64,000 bases of DNA from Onchidella celtica. Taxonomy: Eukaryota > Mollusca > Gastropoda > Systellommatophora > Onchidiidae. The notes under the pieces are model-generated. The model did not search any database. It was given only the letters and a program-made list of their open reading frames with translations, and was not told the origin of the DNA. Below are positions 38,501 to 46,573 of the stretch, piece after piece. Within the stretch, counting starts at the first letter, position 1. Each line of letters starts with the position of its first letter. Position numbers and translations under genes: made by a program. The DNA lies in the NCBI GenBank assembly GCA_963931925.1, contig OZ007567.1, positions 77,814,686-77,878,685 of the forward strand, read 5' to 3'.

Positions 38501-41500
38501 GTCGCCGAACGCCACTGCTCCAACGTCACTCAAGGACACCGTGGACATGCTCAATAGCCATTTTACACCAAAAACAAATGTGCCTTATCAAAGAAATGTG
38601 TTTCGGGAGGCAAAACAAGAACTTCATGAGACAGTTTTGCAGTTTACAACCCGTCTACGAGAATTAAGTAAACACTGTGCATTCGCAGACATAGATGATC
38701 AAATCCGCGATCAGATCGTTCAAAAGTGTAGGTCAGATAGACTACGAAGAAAATTACTAGGAAAAGGTACAGACCTTACCCTTCAGTCAACATTAACAAT
38801 GGCAGAACAGTTCGAGTCACTCGATTCACAAACAAAAGCAATGTCACTCAGCGACAGCATCAGAGCCGTCAGGCCCAGGCAAGGCCAAGAGTCTAGACCT
38901 AGATTTAATAGCGGCACCCACCACAAGGAGAAAAAGTTCCATACTAGTAGTGCAAAGGCAGATGCAACATGCTATCGTTGTGGTAAAACAGGACATTTTG
39001 CCAAGGACGTAACTTGTCCTGCAAATGGTAAAACATGCAGTAAATGTGGGGGACGCAATCATTTTGCAATCTGTTGTAAAACCAAAAACTTTCACTCACC
39101 GAGGCAGCACACAAACCCAAATAAGAAAAAGGAAAAGGTTAGCTATGTCACAGAAGAAGAACTAGAAACACCAGATGATTACGCTTTCGCTTGTGAAATT
39201 GAAGGTTCAGACACTGTCCCTATCAAAGTTGGTGGAGTGAAAACTCAAGTGTTGATAGATTCAGGCTCATCAGTGAACATTATCAGCCAAGAAACTTGGG
39301 AAGAATTGAAAGCCAATAAAATAAAGTGTGAATCAAAGAAAGGTGGAACTGAAGTGTACGCATACGGACAAAGCAAACCTCTGAACATTGTAGGTTCTTT
39401 CTCTTGTGAAGTACAAGCAGGAGATCACAAGGCAAACTGTACTTTTAGGGTGATGACAGGAACAGGTATTTCTTTACTTGGCAGGAAGTCAGCTGAAGAA
39501 TTAGGACTTCTGTCCATAGGCGTCAACGTAGTTGATGGAAAGAAAATATTTCAGAAAAGTGAGGGGAGAGAAACTGTTAGATTTTTAGTGCACAAAGAGT
39601 ACCCAGATCTCTTTGAAGGTGTCGGAAAGCTTAAAAATGTTACGGTTTCACTGAAGACCAAAGAGAATGTTACACCAGTTGCCCAGACAACGAGAAAACT
39701 GCCATACAGTCAGAGACGGAAGGTGGAAAGTGAACTACAAAGAATGCAAGAATGTGACATCATTGAAAAAGTGTCAGGGCCAACCCCATGGGTTAGTCCC
39801 ATTGTAGTCATTCCAAAAGCCAATAACGAAGTCAGGATATGCCTTGATATGAGAAGAGTCAATCTAGCAATCGAAAGGGAGCGGCACCCTATTCCAACGA
39901 TAGACGAGGTACTTTTAGAAATGTGTGAAAGTACAGTCTTCTCAAAACTTGATCTGAGGTGGGGTTATCACCAACTTGAGTTGGATGAAGAGTCGAGGAA
40001 ACTCACAACTTTTGTTACCCATGCCGGACTTTTCAGATACAAAAGACTAGTGTTTGGTGTTAGTGCGGCTTCAGAAATTTACCAAAATGAAATTAGGAAA
40101 GTGTTGCAAGGAATTGATGGTGTTCCGAACATTTCAGATGACATTGTCGTGCACGGGAAAACTCAACAGGAACATGACGAAAGGCTCAAAGCTACGCTTG
40201 ATAGGCTGAGAGAAGTTGGCCTAACTCTGAACAAGGACAAATGTCAATTTGGAGTAAGTGAAATTGTATTCATGGGACACAAAATATCAGGCAATGGAAT
40301 TTGTGTCACTGAGGAAAAGGTAGAAGCAGTGAAAAATGTCAAAGAACCGCAGAACGCATCAGAAGTTAGAAGTTTCTTGGGATTGGTTCAATTCTGTTCG
40401 AGATTTATCCCAAACCTGTCAACTACTGCTGAACCACTTAGAAAGTTGACACGGCAAAAGGAGAAAAGAATAAGAATTGCAAAGGAAGAGAACAATGAAT
40501 GGAAAGCAGCAATTCTAGTGTATCTATTACAGTACCGGTCAACGCCACACAGCACAACAGGCTTCACGCCAGCTAAGCTCATGTTCAATCGAGAGTTTAG
40601 AGGTAAGCTGCCAACGCTACCAGAACATGTTCTTAATCAAGAACTGAGGGATAAAGATTCCGAAAACAAGACCAAAAGCAAGGTGTACACCGACAGTAGG
40701 CGAAATGCCAAAGAATCTTTCATACATGTTGGAGACAAGATTCTGGTGAAACGCGACAACCCATCAAAAACTCAGACTCCGTTTCGTCCAGATCCATTTA
40801 CAGTAATTGATACTGCTGGACCGAAACTCACCATTTTGTCACATGATGGTATGAAATATCAAAGACATAGAAACAATGTAAAACTGTATCATCAAGAGGA
40901 AGGTGAAAATCAAGAAAAGGTACCAGAGTATGTCACCTCGGGTACTGTGAACAAAGAACAAAATCCAGACGCAAGTGATGTCAACACCGGTATGGACCCA
41001 ACAGTCACCGTGGAACCTATCACCCCAGCAACGACTTCAGCACCGGAGGAGCCAAAACCTCCAGAGTCCTCAGCTCAGTCCAGACCGAAGAGACAGCGAG
41101 AGAAGCCCAAATGGACAAATGATTTTGTGTTATATTAGTTATTCATGTTAGGGATGTATGTTGTTTTACCCTTCTGCCTAGGGAGACATTGTCCATCCAT
41201 TTTTTTTTATTAACGTTACGATTCGAGCGTAGGAATTTAATTTTAATTCAAGTTTGATGTTCAAGAGTAACATTTTTTTTTTCTCCAGAAATGGAATTTG
41301 TACATCTTCAGTTCTTTTCAAAACTAAATGTTAAGAGTAACATTTTTTTTCCTATCAATTCAATTTGTACATCCTGTTTATTAAATGTTGAGACGTAAAG
41401 AATGACATTGAGTTAAAAGTTAAAGTTACTTGTTAATCTACTTCTGCTGGTAGACTCCCATTCAAAAACGAAAAAAAAATTGTGTCAATCTACAAGAAAA

Positions 41501-44239
41501 AATCAACATTAAAGTAATGTTAAAGTTATAGCATTTTTGGTTAAAAAAAAAAAAAAAAAGAGAAAGTGTTGTTGTGTTCAACCGATTATATTATTCGATT
41601 ACTACCGATTATTAGGGGAGTCGATTAAAGTACGAAACTAAAGAAGGAAGAAAGAAACAGTCCTAGAGCAAGCATCATGGCAGCGAGGGTCGTCCTGTGT
41701 TAACAAAATAAACAAGCAGACCAGCAAAGCACAGGATACAGTCTTATGTTGATTTAATTTGTGTTGACTGTTATTGAATTCAATTCGAGTGTTCTTCAGG
41801 TAATGACAAGAACACAACAATGAGCATGGAGAAGGTTGCATGGGCACAAACTGCCAAATTGTAATACGAGACTGAAAGTGGTAAAACACTCCTCAGCACA
41901 GGATTGGCAAAAATTATGCATGGCATTTGTGCGTTTTGGCACTCAAATCTCAACATGTCAAAGCAGCTCTTATCTGACATAACTGTAGGAAAAACACAGC
42001 TCCAGAGCAAAGACAAGTTTTTCACAGTGCTTTTCTGGAGAGGATTCTTTTTCAGTTTTGACCAAGATCAAAACAAAGGGTGGATAATAAGATATTGTTG
42101 AAATTAACTGTAAGTAGTGTAAGTTTTCAAGATGATTTTCAACTTAATCCTTTGTGACCGAGAAAAAAACCCAAAAAACATAAAAATATAAGTGTAGAAC
42201 TGGTACGGTACCATTTCATTTTTATCGTCATTTGCACCGATTCAGATTTTTTTCCCCAGATTCAGATTTTTTGGGGGGCCTGATTCAGATTTTTGTTTTT
42301 GTAGGGTAGCATCTCTGGTATTCCATGTTTTTAATGGAGATGGAAACTAGTAGCTTTAATACACAAATCTTGGCAGTGTTTAAAAGTGGAAATATGAGCC
42401 TGGTCAAGACGAGGGTTGACAATGAATATTTTTGCACTGAGCACCTGTGAAAATGACGTAAAGCAGGATGAGTGGGGGTGACCTAGCACTGAGTCTGTTC
42501 TTAACCCATACCCGGCGCGCTACCCGTAAAGCCCGCTGCACGGTCAGTGACCTTACTCACGGAGTATCTTATCTGGGGTCACTGACCCGTGCCGCTATGC
42601 GATGACCACACGCTGTCATCGGTATGAAAACATTCGCTGCTATGCCATATCACGCTTGATAATGAATTAACCAGCAAAACCTTAGTCTGTCAGTCTCTAA
42701 CCAATGGTCTGACTTATGATTCCAAACTGACAGCTGTCCAAGTTTTCGTGAGAACGAAGCATGATAACTAGCCACGCCCTCCCAAGCCCTACACAAATGG
42801 TTTCATCCTGATTGACACATACTAATAAACCAATGTGGGCATTTGGGGCAAAGATTATTTCAGAGCTTGTTTCTGATTGGTTCTTAGATACAGACAACTC
42901 CAGATGGTGGTCAGCTTGTGAGAAGATGAGTTAATATTGCAAATTTGTTGAGCAACAGTTTGCATGTCGATGTTACATCTTTTGAAAGTGTGGGGAGAGC
43001 CTTTGAAAGCTTAGTCTTTGTGATTCCGACCAGTGGTTCACTGGTTAACATGTCCATGTCACAATGCGTTTGATTTAGAAGAGATACAGTGAACAATAAC
43101 ACGGTGGTTACGTCTCAAAAAGGTCAGTGACCTGATGCATGAAAATAGGGCTTGCGCGTGGCGCGGTCAGCTTGACCTTCCCGACTTTTGCCGCCTGTGC
43201 GGCGTGAGCGCTTGCGAGTCAATACTGACAATTGCCGCCCCTCGCAGGGTGAGGGTTAATAAAATCTGCCTTACAATATAGTAACTGGTATAATATGAGA
43301 AATCTTTTTGTCCCATCAGTGTGCCCAGAGAGTGTGGATGTTCTGGCGATTGTGGGTGGTGTAGTGGGTGGAATTGTGGCCGTTGGGCTTCTCCTCTTGC
43401 TGATCTGGAAACTGCTGACCTTCATTCATGATACACGCGAGTTTGCCAAGTTTGAGAAAGAACGACAGAATGCCAAATGGGACACTGTAAGTAGTTGTAT
43501 TTTTTTTAAATCGATGGAAATGCATTTTGTTGTATGGATCAAATTAACCACAGATGGTTGCATTGTCCTCATGACTTTTTTTGATGGACAAACTCTCTCC
43601 AGAGCTGTTGTAATGTAACAGTTTATCAGTTCAAAATGCAAACAATCTGGCACCATATGCATTAGATCATTTTAAATTAAACAAGCACTACAAGTTATTT
43701 TCATGTAATCTATTGTATCACTAATTACTTTTTAAAATTTTAGATGCTCTGAATGCAATTATGTGAGGGTTGTGGCAGTGTTTAATATAATGAATTGACA
43801 GGGACATGAAAAATGGCCATATCAGACTAACTTTTGATCCTGCTCAAAGTATCACCCATGAGTGATTTTATTAGGGCTTGTTCATTTGGCTGCAATATAG
43901 AAATGAGAATTTTTTTTTAATCATCAGGTAAATTTAGGCAAAAAAATCTTGACCTTTCTTGACAGTATTAACGTACATGTGAATGATTATTTTGTTGAGT
44001 GTCATTAAATTATTTGATTATAAACGTGAATGCGACATAACATTCATCGCTCCATTTAGGTAAGGCATGAATGGATGAATAAAAAACAATATATAATTAT
44101 GAAATATCAATTTTACACATACCTTGTTAGAAGTTTTATAAACTTATGTTTTTTTGTCTTTATTTTCTTTAAGGGGGAGAATCCTATCTACAAGCAAGCC
44201 ACTTCAACATTTAAAAATCCAACTTATGGAGGCAACTGA
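17536..44239 (+). CDS. ITGB: integrin beta subunit (22 coding exons, complete)
   Basis: This is a single-pass cell-surface receptor subunit that pairs with an integrin alpha chain to bind matrix or cell ligands and link them to actin. Coding segments: 17536-17590, 18431-18525, 19206-19316, 20428-20509, 21130-21261, 21544-21640, 22041-22140, 23067-23153, 23785-23868, 24204-24278, 25164-25349, 26341-26420, 31748-31799, 32299-32454, 32909-33051, 33741-33898, 34295-34404, 34983-35069, 35968-36097, 37096-37209, 43320-43486, 44174-44239. They total 2367 nt, or 788 residues, and all phases join; vertebrate beta subunits are of similar size. Order: signal peptide (1-18), PSI, hybrid/beta-I with MIDAS D139-x-S-x-S143, ADMIDAS D146/D147, LIMBS N235/D237/P239 with E240, four Cys-rich I-EGF modules, beta-tail, transmembrane helix (about 719-741), and a tail with [16 protein letters not shown] (770-773) and NPTY (782-785). 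The tail motifs bind talin- and kindlin-type adaptors in known family members. No lesion was seen in any exon. Confidence 0.97.
18431..18525 (+). CDS. integrin beta exon 2 (PSI domain)
   Basis: Residues 19-50. Cys-rich plexin-semaphorin-integrin module with [17 protein letters not shown], including the conserved CGWC. Acceptor TTCACAG, donor GTGAGT. Confidence 0.95.
19206..19316 (+). CDS. integrin beta exon 3 (PSI end, hybrid start)
   Basis: Residues 51-87, ending in an acidic linker. 111 nt, phase 0 at both ends. Acceptor GAAATGTAG, donor GTATGT. Confidence 0.9.
20428..20509 (+). CDS. integrin beta exon 4 (hybrid domain)
   Basis: Residues 88-115. Contains [11 protein letters not shown], the hybrid-domain strand that precedes the beta-I domain (RVRVxxRPG in relatives). 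Donor GTGAGT at 20510. Confidence 0.93.
21130..21261 (+). CDS. integrin beta exon 5 (beta-I domain, MIDAS)
   Basis: Residues 115-159. Contains [18 protein letters not shown]: the metal site DLSNS (139-143) plus ADMIDAS Asp 146/147. All coordinating residues are intact. Confidence 0.97.
21544..21640 (+). CDS. integrin beta exon 6 (beta-I domain)
   Basis: Residues 159-191. Contains [20 protein letters not shown], a very conserved beta-I segment. The acceptor TTTTCACAG at 21543 is chosen over the AG eight bases downstream because only it keeps frame and alignment length. Confidence 0.95.
22041..22140 (+). CDS. integrin beta exon 7 (specificity-determining loop)
   Basis: Residues 191-224. The Cys-bounded ligand-specificity loop is CRMVTGEEC (196-204), with seven residues between the cysteines. 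Confidence 0.95.
23067..23153 (+). CDS. integrin beta exon 8 (LIMBS site)
   Basis: Residues 225-253. Contains [16 protein letters not shown], which carries the ligand-associated metal site (N235, D237, P239) and E240. Confidence 0.97.
23785..23868 (+). CDS. integrin beta exon 9 (beta-I domain)
   Basis: Residues 254-281, with [20 protein letters not shown] and FHYAGDGK. Donor GTCAGT (non-consensus +3 but usable). Confidence 0.95.
24204..24278 (+). CDS. integrin beta exon 10 (beta-I domain)
   Basis: Residues 282-306, [13 protein letters not shown] and following. Acceptor TTTTTGACAG, donor GTAAGA. Confidence 0.95.
25164..25349 (+). CDS. integrin beta exon 11 (beta-I domain end)
   Basis: Residues 307-368. 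[20 protein letters not shown] then [18 protein letters not shown]; matches the end of the beta-I fold. A Harbinger-like MITE lies in the next intron. Confidence 0.95.
25564..26215. mobile_element. PIF/Harbinger-like MITE in integrin intron 11
   Basis: 652 bp with long inverted ends: AGGCCTGTTTACACTGGTAG on the left and its exact complement on the right, about 37 bp in total (through GTTTTAGGAATAGAAAAA). TTA lies immediately outside both ends (25561-25563, 26216-26218). A 3-bp TTA/TWA duplication with GGCCTGTTTRC-like ends is typical of the PIF/Harbinger superfamily. No transposase frame is present. Confidence 0.85.
26341..26420 (+). CDS. integrin beta exon 12 (hybrid domain return)
   Basis: Residues 369-395, with [20 protein letters not shown]. 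Donor GTAAGT at 26421. The next intron contains a whole Ty3/gypsy element. Confidence 0.93.
26775..26967 (+). repeat. gypsy-1 5' LTR
   Basis: Begins TGTAATGTCCATTC and ends GACATTATA. Contains TCTATAAATAAAG, a TATA-like box overlapping an AATAAA signal. Differs from the 3' LTR at 26855 (C/T) and 26907 (T/C). Confidence 0.95.
26969..26986 (+). promoter_or_regulatory. gypsy-1 primer-binding site
   Basis: TGGCGACGAGGATACCCG, two bases after the LTR. TGG pairs with the tRNA CCA end; the tRNA species was not identified. Gypsy-2 has a matching TGGCGACGAGGG. Confidence 0.7.
27232..31223 (+). pseudogene. gypsy-1 gag-pol, interrupted by one stop and one frameshift
   Basis: Retroelement polyprotein, read in three pieces: 27232-29028, 29029 to about 29587 in the same frame, then a shifted frame to 31223. 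Gag has two zinc knuckles (about residues 219-255, starting CRNCGG and [14 protein letters not shown]). Protease has DTGAS (about 300). RT has [13 protein letters not shown] and a FIDD catalytic box (Asp at about 574-575). RNase H begins near [11 protein letters not shown]. Integrase has an HHCC finger (about 30017-30130) and a D, D, E triad (about 30215, 30379, 30468). The TAA at 29026-29028 lies in the RT thumb; the shift at about 29587 lies at the RNase H end. All catalytic residues that I can see are present, but no intact Pol can be made from this copy. The host context is intronic. Confidence 0.93.
31376..31384 (+). promoter_or_regulatory. gypsy-1 polypurine tract
   Basis: GGAGAGGGG directly before the TGTAATG start of the 3' LTR; the usual plus-strand priming site. 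Confidence 0.85.
31385..31577 (+). repeat. gypsy-1 3' LTR
   Basis: 193 bp, two substitutions against the 5' LTR, followed by the GAATG duplication. Confidence 0.95.
31748..31799 (+). CDS. integrin beta exon 13 (hybrid domain)
   Basis: Residues 395-412, [18 protein letters not shown]. Short 52-nt exon; acceptor CTCTTCCAG, donor GTGAGT. It joins in phase across the retrotransposon-bearing intron. Confidence 0.9.
31825..31960 (+). repeat. short interspersed repeat, copy c (integrin intron 13)
   Basis: ATTATAAAAATGACAGAAAA, then GGGGCGCAGCAAGGATACTC and AAAAGAAAAAGTTGTCGAGG, then a partly inverted end TTTTTCTTATTGCC and GATTTTGACTTTCC. Shows the fold-back organisation of this repeat family most clearly. 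Confidence 0.6.
32299..32454 (+). CDS. integrin beta exon 14 (hybrid end, I-EGF1 start)
   Basis: Residues 413-464. [13 protein letters not shown] then [14 protein letters not shown], the conserved CECEC entry into the stalk. Confidence 0.95.
32909..33051 (+). CDS. integrin beta exon 15 (I-EGF1)
   Basis: Residues 465-512. [15 protein letters not shown] and GRYGKFCEC, a canonical integrin EGF module. Confidence 0.95.
33741..33898 (+). CDS. integrin beta exon 16 (I-EGF2)
   Basis: Residues 512-565. [14 protein letters not shown] and [13 protein letters not shown]. Donor GTAAGT at 33899. Confidence 0.95.
34295..34404 (+). CDS. integrin beta exon 17 (I-EGF3)
   Basis: Residues 565-601. [19 protein letters not shown]. 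Donor GTAAGG. Confidence 0.95.
34983..35069 (+). CDS. integrin beta exon 18 (I-EGF4)
   Basis: Residues 602-630. [18 protein letters not shown] then GPKCEQCP. Confidence 0.95.
35968..36097 (+). CDS. integrin beta exon 19 (beta-tail)
   Basis: Residues 631-674. [20 protein letters not shown]: the CxQCRAF signature of the beta-tail start. Confidence 0.95.
37096..37209 (+). CDS. integrin beta exon 20 (beta-tail)
   Basis: Residues 674-712. [18 protein letters not shown] corresponds to the conserved beta-tail CWFYFTY stretch. Followed by a 6.1-kb intron filled with nested transposons. Confidence 0.95.
38047..38237 (+). repeat. gypsy-2 5' LTR (partial)
   Basis: Shares AGTACGAAACTAAAGAAGGA through GACAAGAACACAACA with the 3' LTR. 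The first 60 or so bases of the LTR are missing on this side. Confidence 0.85.
38238..41138 (+). CDS. gypsy-2 gag-protease-RT with in-frame loss of RNase H and integrase core
   Basis: A 966-residue uninterrupted frame. Gag (about 1-250) is followed by zinc knuckles [16 protein letters not shown] and [14 protein letters not shown], then protease [11 protein letters not shown], then RT with [18 protein letters not shown] and a catalytic box NISDD in place of the common YxDD/FIDD. RT and its thumb run through [10 protein letters not shown] (about residue 738). The frame then jumps directly to [20 protein letters not shown], which is the end of the integrase region. RNase H, the HHCC finger and the DDE core are missing; in gypsy-1 this stretch spans roughly 1.3 kb. 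The junction keeps frame and no stop is present. The first ATG overlaps the primer-binding site, so translation may start later. Integration would need factors supplied in trans. Confidence 0.9.
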   Translation: MATRANSKSGLHPFSIEDPSTLGPRWEKWLFAFNLYADGKGLIVEETDAGNSSTATPRSTAQAKIEKQRRALLLHEAGPDVQDIVLTLSPNATAPTSLKDTVDMLNSHFTPKTNVPYQRNVFREAKQELHETVLQFTTRLRELSKHCAFADIDDQIRDQIVQKCRSDRLRRKLLGKGTDLTLQSTLTMAEQFESLDSQTKAMSLSDSIRAVRPRQGQESRPRFNSGTHHKEKKFHTSSAKADATCYRCGKTGHFAKDVTCPANGKTCSKCGGRNHFAICCKTKNFHSPRQHTNPNKKKEKVSYVTEEELETPDDYAFACEIEGSDTVPIKVGGVKTQVLIDSGSSVNIISQETWEELKANKIKCESKKGGTEVYAYGQSKPLNIVGSFSCEVQAGDHKANCTFRVMTGTGISLLGRKSAEELGLLSIGVNVVDGKKIFQKSEGRETVRFLVHKEYPDLFEGVGKLKNVTVSLKTKENVTPVAQTTRKLPYSQRRKVESELQRMQECDIIEKVSGPTPWVSPIVVIPKANNEVRICLDMRRVNLAIERERHPIPTIDEVLLEMCESTVFSKLDLRWGYHQLELDEESRKLTTFVTHAGLFRYKRLVFGVSAASEIYQNEIRKVLQGIDGVPNISDDIVVHGKTQQEHDERLKATLDRLREVGLTLNKDKCQFGVSEIVFMGHKISGNGICVTEEKVEAVKNVKEPQNASEVRSFLGLVQFCSRFIPNLSTTAEPLRKLTRQKEKRIRIAKEENNEWKAAILVYLLQYRSTPHSTTGFTPAKLMFNREFRGKLPTLPEHVLNQELRDKDSENKTKSKVYTDSRRNAKESFIHVGDKILVKRDNPSKTQTPFRPDPFTVIDTAGPKLTILSHDGMKYQRHRNNVKLYHQEEGENQEKVPEYVTSGTVNKEQNPDASDVNTGMDPTVTVEPITPATTSAPEEPKPPESSAQSRPKRQREKPKWTNDFVLY
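41567..41819 (+). repeat. gypsy-2 3' LTR
   Basis: Inferred start TGTTGTGTTC after an A-rich polypurine tract; ends ACACAACA. Its last 191 bp are shared with the 5' LTR. Confidence 0.8.
42505..43255. mobile_element. piggyBac-like non-autonomous element, copy B (intact)
   Basis: 751 bp between TTAA (42501-42504) and TTAA (43256-43259), with CCCATACCC and GGGTGAGGG ends. Nearly the same sequence as copy A at 14318, but uninterrupted. It lies in integrin intron 20, 64 bp upstream of exon 21. Internal CAGTGACC and GGTCACTG boxes form further inverted repeats. Confidence 0.88.
43320..43486 (+). CDS. integrin beta exon 21 (transmembrane, membrane-proximal tail)
   Basis: Residues 712-767. Hydrophobic helix [20 protein letters not shown], then the GFFKR-partner region [20 protein letters not shown]. 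The acceptor TCCCATCAG lies 61 bp after the end of the second piggyBac-like element. Confidence 0.96.
44174..44239 (+). CDS. integrin beta exon 22 (cytoplasmic tail and stop)
   Basis: Residues 768-788, [20 protein letters not shown] plus Asn, then TGA. Two NPxY motifs with the Ser/Thr cluster between them. Confidence 0.96.
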   Translation, partial: GENPIYKQATSTFKNPTYGGN

Positions 44240-46280
44240 AAGAGAAGCAGATTGTTGACATGGTGTATGTGAAGAGTGTATTTTGCTTCGTATGAAACTT
44301 CCACATCTTATCAATGGTGTTCACAACTTCTTGATTGTCAAGGGTTGTGAATCAGAGCTACAAAAATAGTCCAGGAGGAATGCAAGTTTCATGACAAGCA
44401 AGAGATGTATGATTAGTAATAAATGATATATACATGTGTGACTGACATGAAAATTTATGCGTGTATGAATTTATGAACAAAAAGAACTGGGTGTGTGGGA
44501 TCACAGTAATACTGTCTCTAGTGATGTCATCAAATATAGTTTTGCATAGAGGATGAAAAGGGTACATTTCACTTATTTTGATAATCATTCATCAAACTAC
44601 AGTAAGTTTGTAGTGGTACTTTTCTCTTTGCCATTCAGATTCCTTCAATTGGAGATGATTTTGTGTCTCACAGCGCCAAATAAGAATTTACAATACTGTT
44701 ATACTTTTAATTCCATTCGCCCCAAACAATAAATTAATACTGGCTGAGAGTATTTAGGAAAAGAAGGGGTTTTGAACCAGATAGATCTATGCTTTTGTGT
44801 TATGAGAGAGAATCAGTTTTTGGGGTATGTAATATTGAGAAGTGTACGACCAGGTTAGCATTTATTTTATCATCAAGAATACTCATAACTATTATATTAG
44901 AGCATTGCAGTACATTAGTCTTAATCGATTGCTGTTTAAAGACTTAACCTAAGTGTCAATCAACCAGGCTTCTGGTATATAATATGTCACTGATATTCCT
45001 TATTGTGCAGTCGTTGAATGTTTATTGCAGGCTGTGATTTTGTTTCTTAAAATTATACCAGAAATGCCCTCTGGGTTTCAGCAAGTAAAAGTTACAAGGA
45101 ATTCGATGCATTTTGCGATTAAAGTACGCGTCAGCCATGGTATGAAAAACACATACTTGTGTGATTGGGTGTGGAGAGGGTCTGGAATGTTTTTATTATT
45201 TGTGTTATTTGTGTTAATGATGGAAAACATGTTTTATTGGTGTATTTTTTCAACGTGTGAATAATGCATGACTAGTCAAGTTCCTATTTATTTTCATTGC
45301 CCCTTATTTGCCAGTTTGCATGCAGTTTTCAAATGTGTAAGTGTGATAAAACTATTGATGTATTGAGTAAATAATTAAGAGAGTTTATTAAAAGCAAATT
45401 GTCCCAAACTTCATTAACTGATTTAACTTTTATTGATGACACCAGTGTTGTTATTTTCATCTGTTTACTGAAACAAAAGCTAGGAAATGATTTTCACCAA
45501 AATTGTGGAAAGTAAACCATATATTTCCTGTGCCAGATGCTCCCTACAGTAATACATTATATGTATGATTCACTAACATTTTGTTTGAAATTTTCAAATC
45601 TGCATGGATCATTGTTTCCTTTATATAGAACATCTGATTAGAATAGGCTGGTTTAAATATTTTTTGTGCCTTTTATTTGAGTGTGCCTTTCTTTTGTTTT
45701 AGAATTTGGATGGAAACTATGTAAAGAATAGAAAATTTGACATAATTTGATGTTTGATGTTATGAAAGTGCAGTGAAATATGTTGTTATTATATCCTGGT
45801 TTTTTCTTTGACAGTTTATGAAATATATTTGACAGCTTATGAATTTTTTTTATTTTTTTTTGAATGCTGGGCTGAGGATGGATGTGTATAATTTGCATAA
45901 TGGTTTTCCCACAGCATTTCTGTTGTCACTGTCAGCCAAACATTTTGCCTGCTTCTTAAAATGTCATTGTTTGATAAACATATGTTATATATTTGCCAAA
46001 GCAATTGCTGTGTGCTTCTGACTAATGTTGATATCTAAATTTAGTCTCTGATCACAAACAGCCAAACTACTGATTTCAGGGCGGGCCTTAGTGTCAGTGC
46101 TGCGAGAGTTATGGGGAAACAAAAATTTTTCTCCATGATGAGTGAAGTTGAAGAGAATGGTAGTATGCTACATTGCCATACGACTGACATGGTCACCTAT
46201 GATCAGATTTACATCTGAGCTTTCCTCTCATTGACGGGATGGCAATTTATAGTGTAAAAGTTCAGAGTATAGGTCATAGT
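44240..46280 (+). other. integrin beta 3' UTR and downstream sequence
   Basis: No coding signal. The first good polyadenylation hexamer after the stop is AATAAA at 44728-44733; other signals lie further on, so the true end is not known. Confidence 0.4.
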
Positions 46281-46284
46281 ATTG

Positions 46285-46573
46285 TTGTCTAGAGGCAAAG
46301 TGCTGGCCTCTCATGCTGAAGGTACCAGGTTCGAATCCCGATTGGTGAAAGCATGTTGGAATTTTGGGATTTTTCTCATATTTTCCTGTCCCTGTTCCTG
46401 TGGTAGGTAGGGTCAAGCGCCTAGTCTTCTTGGATATGGACAAAAAACTTGAAGGGCTCGTGTGCACATTGCTCATGTCAAAGATACCTTGGCAGTTGGA
46501 AATTGAGAAGAGCAGGCTGAACAAACTGCTGCCTGGGGAAAATTAAATAAAATTTATCCCCCCCCCCCCCCCA
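46285..46573 (+). mobile_element. tRNA-derived SINE, copy 2
   Basis: The head carries A-box-like TTGTCTAGAGGCAAAGTGCT and a consensus B box, GGTTCGAATCC. The body contains AAAGATACCTTGGCAGTTGG and the element ends AAATTTATCC plus a run of about 14 C. The two copies (here and 15404-15731) agree in the whole order. It is not a functional tRNA: the flanking stems do not fold into an aminoacyl acceptor arm. Confidence 0.8.

Larger units (their letters stand above)
38047..41819 (+). mobile_element. Ty3/gypsy element gypsy-2, internally deleted, nested
   Basis: Second gypsy element, related to but distinct from gypsy-1. The 3' LTR runs from about 41567 to 41819; the matching part of the 5' LTR covers only 38047-38237 (191 bp, one difference at the AAACGG/AAACAG site), so the 5' end is truncated or rearranged. 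An A-rich polypurine tract precedes 41567. No target duplication is recoverable. High LTR identity implies recent activity. Confidence 0.85.
37426..42317. mobile_element. CAGAG-ended DNA transposon remnant, host of gypsy-2
   Basis: The ends are inverted repeats: CAGAGATGCCACCC at 37426 and its complement GGGTAGCATCTCTG ending at 42317 (one mismatch in 14). GTATTC lies directly outside both ends (37420-37425 and 42318-42323). Both sub-terminal regions carry CCGATTTTT- or TCAGATTTTT-like strings. CAGAG termini recall hAT elements, but hAT makes 8-bp duplications and only 6 bp match here, so the superfamily is open. A short frame at about 41904-42098 does not match a transposase I recognise. Gypsy-2 is nested inside. 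Confidence 0.6.

Noticed and set aside
46285..46360. A tRNA gene
   Set aside because: A and B boxes are present, but no full cloverleaf forms, and the sequence continues into a SINE body shared with 15404-15731.
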